Positions 44,171 to 54,569 of a DNA stretch of 64,000 nucleotides are shown in pieces (position 1 is the first letter of the stretch; every line of letters begins with the position of its first letter). Position numbers and translations under genes: made by a program. The stretch is taken from positions 124,001 to 188,000 of the forward strand of contig SAUG01000104.1 in the NCBI GenBank assembly GCA_011316305.1, written 5' to 3'. The DNA is from Rusavskia elegans. Taxonomy: Eukaryota; Ascomycota; Lecanoromycetes; Teloschistales; Teloschistaceae. Below the pieces are notes generated by a model. The model searched no databases. It was not told the DNA's origin and saw only the letters and a program-made list of their open reading frames with translations.

Positions 44171-44692
44171 CGTTATGTCTTCGGGGCGCAAGAATCGACC
44201 GCAAGAACTTAGTGAACGCAAGAAGCGGGAAGGCTACATTAGTTTTTGCAGGGGTCTACACCCAATCATAAGTACCTATCCAGCACAACAAACCACTAAA
44301 TAACCCCGCACTATATCAGACCCCGATTCTTCAACAACCCGTTTTAATCCAATACTACATACCTATATCGCTATATTAGAAGCTACAGATCTCACATTCA
44401 GAGGATTTGTATATAAACTGTAAGATCTGAAAAGAGCCAGTTAATACGAGCCGTATGCATCGAGCAATGCCCCCTGATCGATATTCGCCTTGATCGTGGA
44501 GAACATCTCACAACCAAAAATCCTCGGAGAAACCCCGGCCAAATCAATTATAAGGGGTTGCTGCAGGAAGGTCGTGTGATGGAGATGGGTACTTATAATT
44601 GGGTGTGAACCCCTGCGGAACTAATGTAGCCTTCCCGCTTCTTGCGCCCGCTAAGGTCTTGCGATGGTTTCTTGCGCCCCGAAGACACAACG
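44171..44692. mobile_element. MITE-like element with about 105-bp terminal inverted repeats
   Basis: The segment 44,171-44,276 is the imperfect reverse complement of 44,588-44,692; both arms begin, reading inward, cgttrtgtcttcggggcgca. Each arm carries three spaced copies of cgcaaga, which could be transposase-binding repeats. The interior of about 0.3 kb is non-coding. Flanks are caccaggc on the left and catccaggc on the right, a possible imperfect 8-9-bp target duplication of the hAT/MULE type. No transposase is encoded, so it would be non-autonomous. Confidence 0.75.
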
Positions 44693-45309
44693 CATCCAGG
44701 CGGTGAGAACAACTTGCCCTAACCCTAAACGGCTGCTGAGCATCACGTGATGATCGTTTCGTCGGGTTGGAGGATTGAGGAAGGTCACCTAAGGTATGTT
44801 GTAGTCTACAAGTCGGATGCGGACAGCGTTTGACAGCTTACGAGTAGTGTCAACTTTGCTTTCTTTGGGTAACTTCAATGCTACGGCTTTTATGCAACAG
44901 TCTTGTTCATGTTGGGGTTTTCATCCTAGTTGTGCTTGCAAAAAGAGTTCTTGTATCTAGTCGTGCTGGATGTATGTTCCATGATAGAGCCTGGAAGCTT
45001 CGAAACGCCTGGATACACTATTCTGCCATGATAGATACCATGATGCTAAGGATATCCTTCGACGGAAAATGAAATTTGTGAATAGTAGCTGCGTCACGAT
45101 ATTATCGACAAAGCTGAAGTAGTCCATTGTTCGGCTGGCCGTCAGCGGCGTTAGTTGGATGATGCCCTACGTATTGGTAGATTTCCCGATATAGCGGGCT
45201 GCCAGAATCCGTGATCCTGCTTGCCGTCACCGATAGACTGAGAGCTGCTCTACGCTCCTAATTCAGACCTCAGCTTATGTTGGTATTTGTCGAGAAATAA
45301 CAGAAATCC
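44693..45309. other. Intergenic region right of the MITE
   Basis: Contains ccctaaccctaa at 44,717-44,728, a short telomere-like match. The 64-codon frame at 44,878-45,072 has no support. Nothing else was recognised. Confidence 0.4.
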
Positions 45310-46020
45310 CAATCCGCACTCAGCCACTTCCATTGCCCTGCTCAAACCTCTTTCCGCAAAGCACATGGTTATGGTGTGAAATTGTCGTGGCATCCCAGGC
45401 AGATAGTTTAGGATCCGGACGTTCAAGTAGATTCCAATGGTATCGGTAGGTTGAGGGTGCCGGATTGATCCCTAAGCTGAGACAATCAACACCCCCCATT
45501 TCCATAAGCATGATGCTACTCATTTCGAAGAGAATACACATGTCGACGGTGCTTATGCCTTTGACGAACTCAGCCACAGTCGAGAGTCTGATTTGGATCC
45601 GTGCATTTTCATGACGGCTAGGGTCCACAAGCTGTAGAACGCTCGAATGAATCGACTGCATTCACTTGGTTGAGCAAGATATGTTGTGGGTCCAGATATA
45701 TCGAAGTCGTAATTTAGGATGGCAAAATCCACGCAGACCACGACGTTCCGCGAGGTTTGCATTCCACGCAATGCAGGATAGAACATGTTCGTCAGAGGGA
45801 AATGGTACGCTCTCTTGTTGTGCCTTCAACAAGGGCTGTGCGAGGTTTAACACGGGATTTTACGCCATAGTATGGGCTCACAGATCCGATTTGCTAATGC
45901 AAGCCAGGCAAACCGGTACGCCCTGCTTGTGTATGCAAGCCGGCGTGCTGTATGACGTCTTGACAGCTTTCAAAGATGCAGAGGCGGATCTCTGGAGGGA
46001 GGGAGGTGAGGTTCGCCATG
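45310..46020 (-). pseudogene. Decayed F-box-like gene copy
   Basis: Family blocks appear on the minus strand in order but in different frames. LPPEIRLCIFESCQD lies near 46,000. A degraded KAQQE..LSCIAWNANLAER segment lies near 45,750-45,820, and SECSRFIRAFYSLWTLAVMK near 45,610-45,680. A block matching the T-x-x-D-L-Y-I-I-F-E region of copy 3 (TVDMCILFEMSSIM) is near 45,520, and EQGNGSG near 45,325. At least three frame changes occur. The order and spacing equal those of copy 3, so this was a full-length gene that has decayed. Confidence 0.7.
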
Positions 46021-46902
46021 ATAGATGGATTCGTGGGATAATCTCGGGACAAAGATTCAGTTCTGCTATTATATTCTTCGCGAATGATCGCAAGTTAAAA
46101 GCTCGACGTCAAGAGCTCGAAGCTTCTGGATCTTCCAGATTCAGAAGTAAGGTAGCAAAGGAAAACTGGAACGAGCAGGCGAGTTGCAGTTTATAAGGAT
46201 AAACTTGCTCACACAAGCTAACTGCGTTGAGTGATAAGCCAATCAGAAAACTCTTGAGGGCCCTTATTAAGAGCGGTTGCACAAGGAACACAGTCGAATC
46301 ATAACTCGAAATTTAGAACCCTTGGTCTTTACGCCTTAAAATTTTCGACAGCATTGAAGTGTTCGTGGTAGTCCAAATACCTACCGCAACGCTGTAGGGC
46401 TAGATATGTGTTCATGCTGTGTCCTGGGGCAGTCGGATAATTCAGGCTAAGCTGTCAGCGATGCACAAGCAGGGCAGCTGCGCGGTGGCGACGGAACCCC
46501 CATTCGTTCGACGTATCGAACGTACCAGCCTCAACGTGATTGCTAGCCCGTGGCAACGGAGCGGGGGCGAATCCCGCAATTCTGCTTCCATTGGTCGGAG
46601 ACCACACCCCAGCGGTCTCCAAAGGTATTGCAGGCTCCTCCAAGATGTTAGATCTCCCTCTCGCCCGCGGAGTTCGCTCATGACCTGGAAGCCGCCTTGA
46701 AACCCATGAACAGCTGGCTCACCATGTGGGCTTGCTGAAGCTTGATTGGGAAGGTTCAGTCATCCTCGTTTGATCAATTCCAACAACTGACCCTCTTCCA
46801 AGTATTGAGCGATCGAATACCCCATGTGGTGTGTCTAGTATATGTGGTGGATTGTAGGCCAGGGCTCATTGGCTTAGTTTTCGACTTCGCTCTCGCACCG
46901 AA
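46021..46902. other. Intergenic region
   Basis: Short overlapping frames near 46,419-46,700 on both strands have no recognisable domain. No RNA gene was seen. Confidence 0.4.
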
Positions 46903-47277
46903 CTAGCCACCTGAGGCACGACGTTCGACTAGTATTTTCGGAGGTCTCGACACCTGCTCATCTTTCTTTGAAAAGCCAAGCATTTCTCCAATGCGTCCCC
47001 CGGGTTTCGGCACTGGGCACTCATGTGCCTTCTTCCTCAAAGCCTCCTGCTCTGTCTTTGCCATCACCTGTTCCTGCGTAACAGCATGATGTTGGGCCAC
47101 ATCACTCTCTGTCTTGCTGCCTATTGACGACGATCTTTGACGACGCCGTTGTTTGCCGTCCTCCGTGATCTCGTAATCTGCAAATTGGGTTCTCGGAGCT
47201 GGACAAGGAAAGATGTGAGGCATGCCGACAACGAGGAAAGAGACAAGTAGGGTAGTCCCGAACAGCGACGTGGTCAT
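46903..47277 (-). CDS. Small conserved fungal membrane protein
   Basis: The open frame extends to 47,307, but I prefer the internal ATG at 47,277, which places the hydrophobic segment (LFGTTLLVSFLVVGMPHIF) at the very N-terminus and gives about 124 residues. A C-P-x-P-R motif (PCPAPR) follows the membrane segment, and a second CPVPKPGG motif precedes the C-terminal GEMLGF. This bipartite layout recalls a small single-pass protein found across ascomycetes, whose function I do not know. The middle is basic and polar. Some genomes label relatives with an unsupported mannosyltransferase name. Confidence 0.6.
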   Translation of the reverse strand: MTTSLFGTTLLVSFLVVGMPHIFPCPAPRTQFADYEITEDGKQRRRQRSSSIGSKTESDVAQHHAVTQEQVMAKTEQEALRKKAHECPVPKPGGRIGEMLGFSKKDEQVSRPPKILVERRASGG

Positions 47278-47989
47278 GCGTGACCGGGGATGGAGGTGCG
47301 AAGGCATGGGATGGGATCGAGCGCCTTAGATTGTCATCTCAATCTGTTCTCAACGCGAGCAGCGACTCCTAACAAAGTCAGTGTGGAATGCGAGGGGCAG
47401 GGCCATCGGCAGGAGCCAGGCAATCTTGTCCTACCAAGGTAGCTCAGCAGACATGTTTCATGTCGTTGGCAGGACATCAAATTGATCCTTCGATAGTCTA
47501 GGAGTTGAGGATCAGAAAAGTCAAATTGCTGGAGGCGAATGACCTGTGTTTCGGCAAGCCAATGCGAACTAAACTGAACGCAGGAGTATGACGAACCTCG
47601 GATCCTGGCGGTAATCGCGCTAGGAGAACCAGACGCGACACCAGCGATATCAGACAATTTGCGACTGGGAAGCAAAGCAGTGACTTGTATATCCTTAATG
47701 ACAGCATCATTCTAGGCTCCTTTGCTATCTTTAGTCGTATATCGTCTCATAAACCATCAATTTGAAGTTGAAAGAGTCTACTAAAGTCCACTCATTTGCG
47801 ACGTCGTGCTATCGTCTTCAACATCCATCGCCACCCAAGACCTCCCATAATTCGAACGGCAGTCAATCGAAGGCTTCCATACATTTCCCCAAGCAATATA
47901 ACAAGCTCGAACTGAGATCCCATCAAGCTAGATTCTACGGGAAGTCTTTAGAGAGCCGGGGGCCACCGCCCTGGTGGATCCCGCTCACC
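47278..47989. other. Shared divergent upstream region
   Basis: Lies between the start codons of the small membrane protein (minus) and the phosphatase (plus), so it should contain both promoters. The phosphatase frame is open upstream to 47,762, but the family match starts at the ATG at 47,990, so I treat the upstream part as 5' leader. Confidence 0.5.
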
Positions 47990-49394
47990 ATGAGTGACCT
48001 TGACCGGTCAGCCAATACTTATCCCCAAATCTATGACAATTCACTAAGAATCTTCAACAGTGCCATCTCCGACCTCCGCGCCTGCAAAACAATCCCTGAG
48101 CCCGCTGTCCGCGACCTCTGCCACAAAGCACGCGAGCTGCTGATTGAAGAAGGAAACGTCGTTCAAGTCGATGCCCCAGTCACAATATGCGGCGACATAC
48201 ATGGTCAATTTCACGATCTGATGGAGCTCTTTCGGGTGGGAGGAGACGTGCCGGAAACAAACTATCTCTTCATGGGAGATTTCGTGGACCGCGGATTCTA
48301 CTCGCTTGAAAGCTTCCTCCTCCTTCTCTGTCTCAAAGTCCGATATCCAGATCGAATCACATTAATAAGAGGGAACCACGAATCCCGACAAATCACCACC
48401 GTCTACGGCTTCTACGACGAATGCATGCGCAAATACGGCAGCGCAAACGTCTGGAGATACTGCTGCGAAGTCTTCGACTACCTAGCCCTCGGCGCTCTCG
48501 TCCTCGGCACAAGCGCAACCCTCGAACCCGCCGCCGGCATGGACCCGGAAGCCCTCGCCGCCCTTCCCATGCCCACAGGCGACGAAGAAGTCGAAATCGA
48601 AATCATGAATTCCAGAAACGAAGTCACATCCCGCTTCCCCCGCAACCGCCGACGGCCCTTCGAAAACGACGGCATGGCCTCTTCACCCCCTACCTCCCCA
48701 AACCATCATCCCAAACCGGGCCCCTTCGGCACCGCCGCAACCGGCGACAGCAACGGCTCCCTAGCCAACAGCGGCGGCGCCGTCCTCTGCGTCCACGGAG
48801 GCTTATCCCCCCTCATCGAAACCGTCGACAAGATCCGCCTCCTAGACCGAAAACAAGAAGTCCCCCACGAAGGCGCCATGTGCGACCTTCTCTGGTCCGA
48901 CCCGGACGAAATCGACGGCTGGGGTCTCAGTCCGCGGGGGGCAGGATTCCTCTTCGGCTCTGATATCGTCAAACGCTTCAATCACATGAACGATCTCTCC
49001 CTTATTGCCCGCGCGCATCAGCTTGTGATGGAGGGCTTTAAAGAAATGTTCGATTCCAGTATCGTTACTGTTTGGTCGGCGCCGAATTACTGTTACAGAT
49101 GTGGTAATGTGGCGGCTATTTTGGAATTGGGCGAGGATACGAGTCCTGGCGGTGTGGTGGCGAGGTGTAATGGTGATGGGAGGAGGGAGGGGGGCACGTT
49201 GGAGAAGAGTGGTTTGGTTGGGGGGCCGGGGAGGAGGTATAGGGTTTTTGAGGCGGCGCCGCAGGATCCGAGGGGGATGCCGGCGAAGAAGCCGGTGGCG
49301 GATTATTTTCTGGTATGTTCCTCTTTTCATTCCAATCAGTATATTGTGATGTCCTGGTGTGGACTGACTGACTGACTTCTTTGTTGCATAGTGA
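47990..49394 (+). CDS. ppg1: Ppg1-type PP2A-like serine/threonine protein phosphatase catalytic subunit
   Basis: Exon 1 is 47,990-49,312. An intron at 49,313-49,391 (GTATGT, CTGAC, CATAG) is followed by an exon that supplies only the TGA stop, giving 441 residues ending in DYFL. All PPP metal and catalytic motifs are visible: GDIHGQ (residues 68-73), GDFVDRG (about 95-101), RGNHE (about 128-132), HGG (about 270) and [11 protein letters not shown] (about 364). A Pro/Ser-rich insertion of about 90 residues (roughly 175-265) precedes HGG and is not part of canonical PP2A. The N-terminus without long extension and the C-terminal methylatable Leu put it in the PP2A/Ppg1 branch. Yeast Ppg1 acts with the Far (STRIPAK-like) complex; that role here is inference. 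Confidence 0.85.
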
Positions 49395-50033
49395 TTTTTA
49401 CAGTACGCACAAGTGGAGCAGAGATGAGTTTTGCCGACTATACGGGCCATTGTTCTGGATGTACATGGCTTTTGATACCCCGGATCTTTTCATCTCATGG
49501 ATAGAGGTTTCTTTCTTTCATGCCCGCTATACTGTTACAGGTACCAACCGTGCTCGACGCAGTTTACCCTCGTAACGGTTTTCTGGTCAGATAAACGCCG
49601 AGGTCTGTATACCATACATATATACATACCCTGCCCTTTGCTCAATTACAAGAACACACCATCGCAGCTTCCCTCCATCTCTCTTTCTCTCTCGTGTGTC
49701 TCGACAACTTTACCAATTTCACGTCTCGAGATCTTATTTTGTGTCAGAAATAGATAAAGGTATGAAAAAAAAAATACATTACTCAAGCCTATCTATCTAT
49801 CTATCCACCTCACCTTCCATCTTCCTGTCTAAACTATCAACACAATCCCATGCTCCCATGATCCAACTGTCGATGGGAAAAACAATCCTCCAAAAGTCTG
49901 GGCAACCTTCCTCCCTCTTTTGGATGGAAAATATCACGATTGCCTAATGTTGAGTTCCCTTTTCCATATCATTCTCCTCCCTTTCCCCTTTCCCCCCCAA
50001 ACTCCAAACCTCTCTCTCATTCTCATCACCAAC
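49395..50033. other. Convergent 3' intergenic region with a tetranucleotide repeat
   Basis: Lies between the 3' ends of the phosphatase (plus) and the Crh glycosidase (minus). A (ctat)n microsatellite occurs near 49,788-49,805. Pyrimidine-rich sequence at 49,660-49,700 is probably 3' UTR. No gene. Confidence 0.5.
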
Positions 50034-53023
50034 CTACAATCCCACCAAAACCACACCAACCATCCCCATCACCAAGCCAAACACACCCTTCCCCGATCTC
50101 ACCCTCACACCCTCGCCTTGAAACGCCATCGTCCCATTCTTCGCTACACCAGACGGCATCGCCCATCCCCCCCCTCCTGGCATCGTGCTCGCGATGCTCG
50201 GTTTCACGATAGCGGTGCCATTGACAGCGACCGAGGACATCCACGGCTTCTTATTCGCCACTGTTGCGGTAGGAGGTGGAGGAGAGGTGGAGGGGGTGGG
50301 GGCTGTAGACCATACTTCATCCCATTCGTCGTCATCGTTGTTAGTGGCGGAAGAGGGGGAAGAGCCGGACCAAGGCGGTCCCAGCATTTTATCTTGGGCG
50401 TCTAGAGGGGTGGGTTCGTCAGTGTTCGTTTCTGTATCTGTCTCTGTTTCTGCGTCTGTATCTGTGTCTGGACTGGGGTTTGGGTTGTTGGGTTCGTTAT
50501 CGCTAGCGGGGGAGGACATACCATTTCCAGCCGCAGCAAGCGATGTCGATGATACCTTTTGGTTGATAGGTGTGCCGGCGTTGATGCTCATCATTGCCAT
50601 TTGCATCTCGTCTTCATCATCCCCGTCATCGGAATCATAGCCCGGTGCGGGTGGTAAAGAGAGGCGAGGGCGGGATACCGTCATTGTGGGTGCAATGGTG
50701 GCGGTGTTGGTTGATGTGGTTGTTCTATCGCTTGCTGCTGTAGAGGAAAAGGAGGTGGAGGTGGAGAAACCCCATGCTGTCATGGAGCCGACGGAGATGA
50801 AGTTGCTGGTGTTTTGGGATGCGGGTGCTTGTGATGGGGATGGGGGGGAAGGAGATGGAGGGGGAGAGGCATTGGGTGTTTTGAGTTGTAATGATGTTGG
50901 TGAGGAGGTGGTTGTGGGTGGTGCTTGTGGAGATGGGGAAGATAGAATTGGTGTTAGAGGGATAAGGATAATAGAAGGGGAAGTAGCGAGGGTCGAGACC
51001 AGCGCGGAGGAGCCGGAGGGCACGGCTTTTGATGCCCATGATGAGGCGAGTGCTGGAACTGCGGTGCTTGTTGCCGATGATGAAGATGACCAGCTGTTGT
51101 TAGTGCCCGTACTGGATGAGAGGGTGACGGAGGTAAAGGGGTAAGAGGACAAGGGCCGTGATGTCATCTTCGAGCCGCTGCCAACTGCGACTGGTGGTGT
51201 CAATCCTAGGTGAGAGGATTTGTAAGTGCAGGATGCGGTGGAGGTAGCGGTGACTGTGGCGGTGGAAGCGGCAGGTACAACGGGCACGGATGAAAAGCTT
51301 CCGGTTGTTGAGGGGTTGGTAGATGCACTACGGGTGCCAGAGGAGGATGACGCGCTGGAAGTGATGGACGCTATGTTGGTAGTCGAAGAAGCACGGAGAG
51401 AGCTTCCCCAAGAAGCATACTGAGAGCTTGCGGATGAAGTATTGACGCTAGGGCCCTGAATAAGATTGGCTGTGGAAGCCGCTGATGACGGTGGGTATGG
51501 TGACAGGGTCATCGTCGTGCTGATGCGAGTTATAGATGCTGATGAGGATTTTGATGTGGCCCTCGAGCTGCTGTTACTGCTTGTGGAAGGAGCTACAAAC
51601 GACGACGAGGATGTCGATGTGGCGGTCGAACTACTGCTGCCACCCGTGGAAGATGGCAATGTGGATGTGGATGTGTGTGTGGTTTTGGCCACAGTGCTGA
51701 CGACATGAGTGGTCGACGTCGATTCGGGTTCAGATGAAGACGAGGCAACTGGTTTGACATTGCTGCTCGATGCTACTGGTGTAGCGACAGAGCTCCCAGG
51801 GTTGCTGGGCGCTGGGCAGTCGGATTTAGAGGAACAGGATGTCACTGTCGCGGTCGAGGTGGACAGCACAGTAATTACTGGCTGCGATTCAGCAGAGGCT
51901 GAGTAGCCAGACATACCGTCCTTCGATGTTGCACTCCCAGCTGCTACCGCGGATTGAGAGGAGCCAGACGATGAACTGCTTATGAGCTGGGTACTAGGCT
52001 TCGCGTCAGCCACTGTCGACGCGATACTATTCGAGCTGAGACTTGACATGACATCCGACGACTGAGACGCTTGAGACGATGAAGCAGCGCTTTTGGAGCC
52101 TAGGCTCAGCGTGGAGGCTTGTATGGCCGGTGCGGAGGAAGAGCTGGAGAACGGAACGTCGTTGATGACTTTGATGCTCTTCCAAGACCCCGACTTGTCC
52201 GTGTACTGATATTGCTGGGCGGGGTTCTGGTTGAAGATCTTGACGCTCTTGACATACATGGTATATGGCTCTGGTGGGGGAATAGGTGTCACTCCTCCGC
52301 CCCATTCTTTTGAAGGCGAATCGGGGTCACCAGCATCCCAAAGACTAAGACTGACTTTCATGGGGGTCTGCGGGAATTGATCGCCATTGCCGTCAGCGTC
52401 AGCCGCGTTGAGAGTGCGAACGACGACGCCGTCAATGGACCAGGTCAAGGCTGCGGTTGACCAATCGAGTGCATACGTGTGAAACTGGGTCTGCGGACTT
52501 GCGACCGCAGGCGAAGTCGAGCGATTGTAGGTTCCGGTGTAGCCTTTGCCAAAGTAATTGGTCTGGACGTTGGTGGTGACGCCGCCCAGGAATTCCCAGT
52601 CAATTTCGTCGAGGTCGTCGGAGAGCAAGACCATGCTGCTGACGATACCAACGCCTGGGGCTGCTTTGACGACGAATTCGACACGTCCGAAGAAGAACTT
52701 AAACCTTGTCCACATCGTAGGGGCATCGTACCGCTTGGCGAAGGTGAATTCAGCTCCTTGGTCGCCGAGGCCGACGTTGGCGTAGTTGGCGAGCTGCCAC
52801 TCGGAGGGCAGAGTCTTGGTGGTAGTGAAGTCAATCGAATAGGAATCGGTGGCAAGACCTTGGTCATTGGGGCAAGTCACTGGGATGGTCAGTAGGATCT
52901 ACTTGGACGACTAGGAAGATAGACACCTTTGGTTGGGTCACATTCTGTAGTTACCTGAGCATTGCTCTGCCAGAGGATGCTTCCGGCGGCCAAGACTGCC
53001 CCAAGGAGTGTGGATGTATACAT
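50034..53023 (-). CDS. Crh-family GH16 cell-wall transglycosylase, GPI-anchored, with very long Ser/Thr-rich region
   Basis: Exon 1 (53,023-52,927) encodes a signal peptide (MYTSTLLGAVLAAGSILWQS) and the start of the mature protein (TTECDPTK). A 47-bp intron (52,880-52,926; GTGTCT..CCCAG) keeps the phase. Exon 2 (52,879-50,034) gives 980 residues in total. The catalytic GH16 signature DEIDWEFLG lies near residues 121-129, within about 230 residues of Crh-like domain. Then come about 640 residues rich in Ser/Thr, an Asp/Glu-rich patch (YDSDDGDDEDE), a T-D-T-E repeat run, and a hydrophobic C-terminus (FGLVMGMVGVVLVGL) typical of a GPI signal. Crh enzymes cross-link chitin to beta-glucan in the wall. 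The Ser/Thr part is far longer than in most family members. Confidence 0.85.
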
Positions 53024-54569
53024 GGTAGAGGAATGACTGGGCAGCGAGTGATTTGTTTTGGTAGTCTATCAGCAAAAAAAGGAACGTGTCTAGGGAAATT
53101 GGAGCCAAAAGAAGGTGAGGAAGGATGACCTTTCCGATTCAATCGAGAAGTAAGGCAAGTGGGCGGAGTGGAAGCAAGTGAAACATGAATCAACGGTAAA
53201 TACAGCCAAGAAGGTGGAGTGAAGGGAAATGTTGTTGAAAGAAGGAGATATTCACTTGGCGAGCCACAAGGGCCAGATGAACCGATGGCTTTGTCCTGTA
53301 CACTCAAACAACCACCACCAGACCTGCTCAGACGACGTTCCGGAGACAAAGGCTCGGACAAGAGTCATTGCACACACCACCCACCATAGTACCCATTGAG
53401 TAATGGAGATGCTAGGGCAGAATTGGCGCATCGATGCTGGAGATGATGGTGTTGCAAAGCGTTGTTCGCTCTTCGAGCAGGTTTATTGGGAGCCAGCATA
53501 CCAAGCTGGTGTATGATGCCCAAAGGGTTGATGTGGGCTATGAAGGTAGTGTTTTGTCACAGGATGGCTCTCTGTCTGCTGTCGTTGGCGACACGGCTGA
53601 AGAAGGTTAGCAGAGGTCGGACCATGGATTTTATCAACGAGCGGTCGGGTGTATGTTCGTGTCTCTTCGAACACGTGAGTGGTTCTGAAAAGACAGACAT
53701 GGCAGTCCCCTGGCCGTCCACTCGTAGGTAGAGTACTATGTACAGATGTTGAATTGAGTAGGATTATTGTTGGTGGGCGGAACAAAGGTTCAGGTCGGAT
53801 GACGTCATGCATCCCAAAGTGACGCCGACAGTGACACTGACCACCACCTCGGACGACCTCTCCATCCTTTTCCCCCTAATAAATGGTGGTGCAGTCTGCG
53901 TCCTTCAGGCACTCATGCCTGACCCGTCCCCATTGACTGCGCAGATGCGCTGATTGGGCGGATGTTGTGCAACATAAGGTAGTGGATCTTGTACCGAACG
54001 GGTAACGAAAGGTGAGTGAGTACTCGGCTCATGCTCAATCCTGGGTCGATCATTGCGTGATGGAGATGTTCGAATGGCATCCATGCAGCAAGTATTATCG
54101 TCCTCTACTCCGTCCGGATGCCATGTTCTCCCGACCACTGCCACAAGGGAAGTCCCAAGACACTGGATATCAGAGCCCGCCCAAACAGATAAGGTTGAGT
54201 CAATTGACGCCGATGACGCCGCGGCTTCGAAACGGTTGGATCAAATCACGTGGAGTAAAAATCTGCTGCAGCTAGATATCGATCTATGGGGGGACCTGCA
54301 TTAGCTATCGCTTCGCCGGCGCACTCCGCACAACCGCCGTGACCTCTATGGACGACAGACGAACGCGATGACGATCTTTCACGGGATCTTGTTTCACCAC
54401 GCGCTTCCTGCATTCACTTCATGGCCCCCAGTGTTGTCTTGTTGCGGGGTGCATCCTTCGCCGAGCAGGATCCCCTTTTCACATTCAACCAGCTTCTACA
54501 CTTCTCTCATCCTCGATACTCCACCTTCATTTTCTTCTATCAAATCCATTTATCATCAATCAACTCACC
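53024..54569. other. Divergent intergenic region between two GPI-protein genes
   Basis: This 1.5-kb stretch separates the start codons of the Crh gene (minus) and CFEM gene (plus). Small frames overlap without domain support. CT-rich sequence just upstream of 54,570 resembles fungal promoter/leader sequence. It presumably contains both promoters. Confidence 0.5.
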
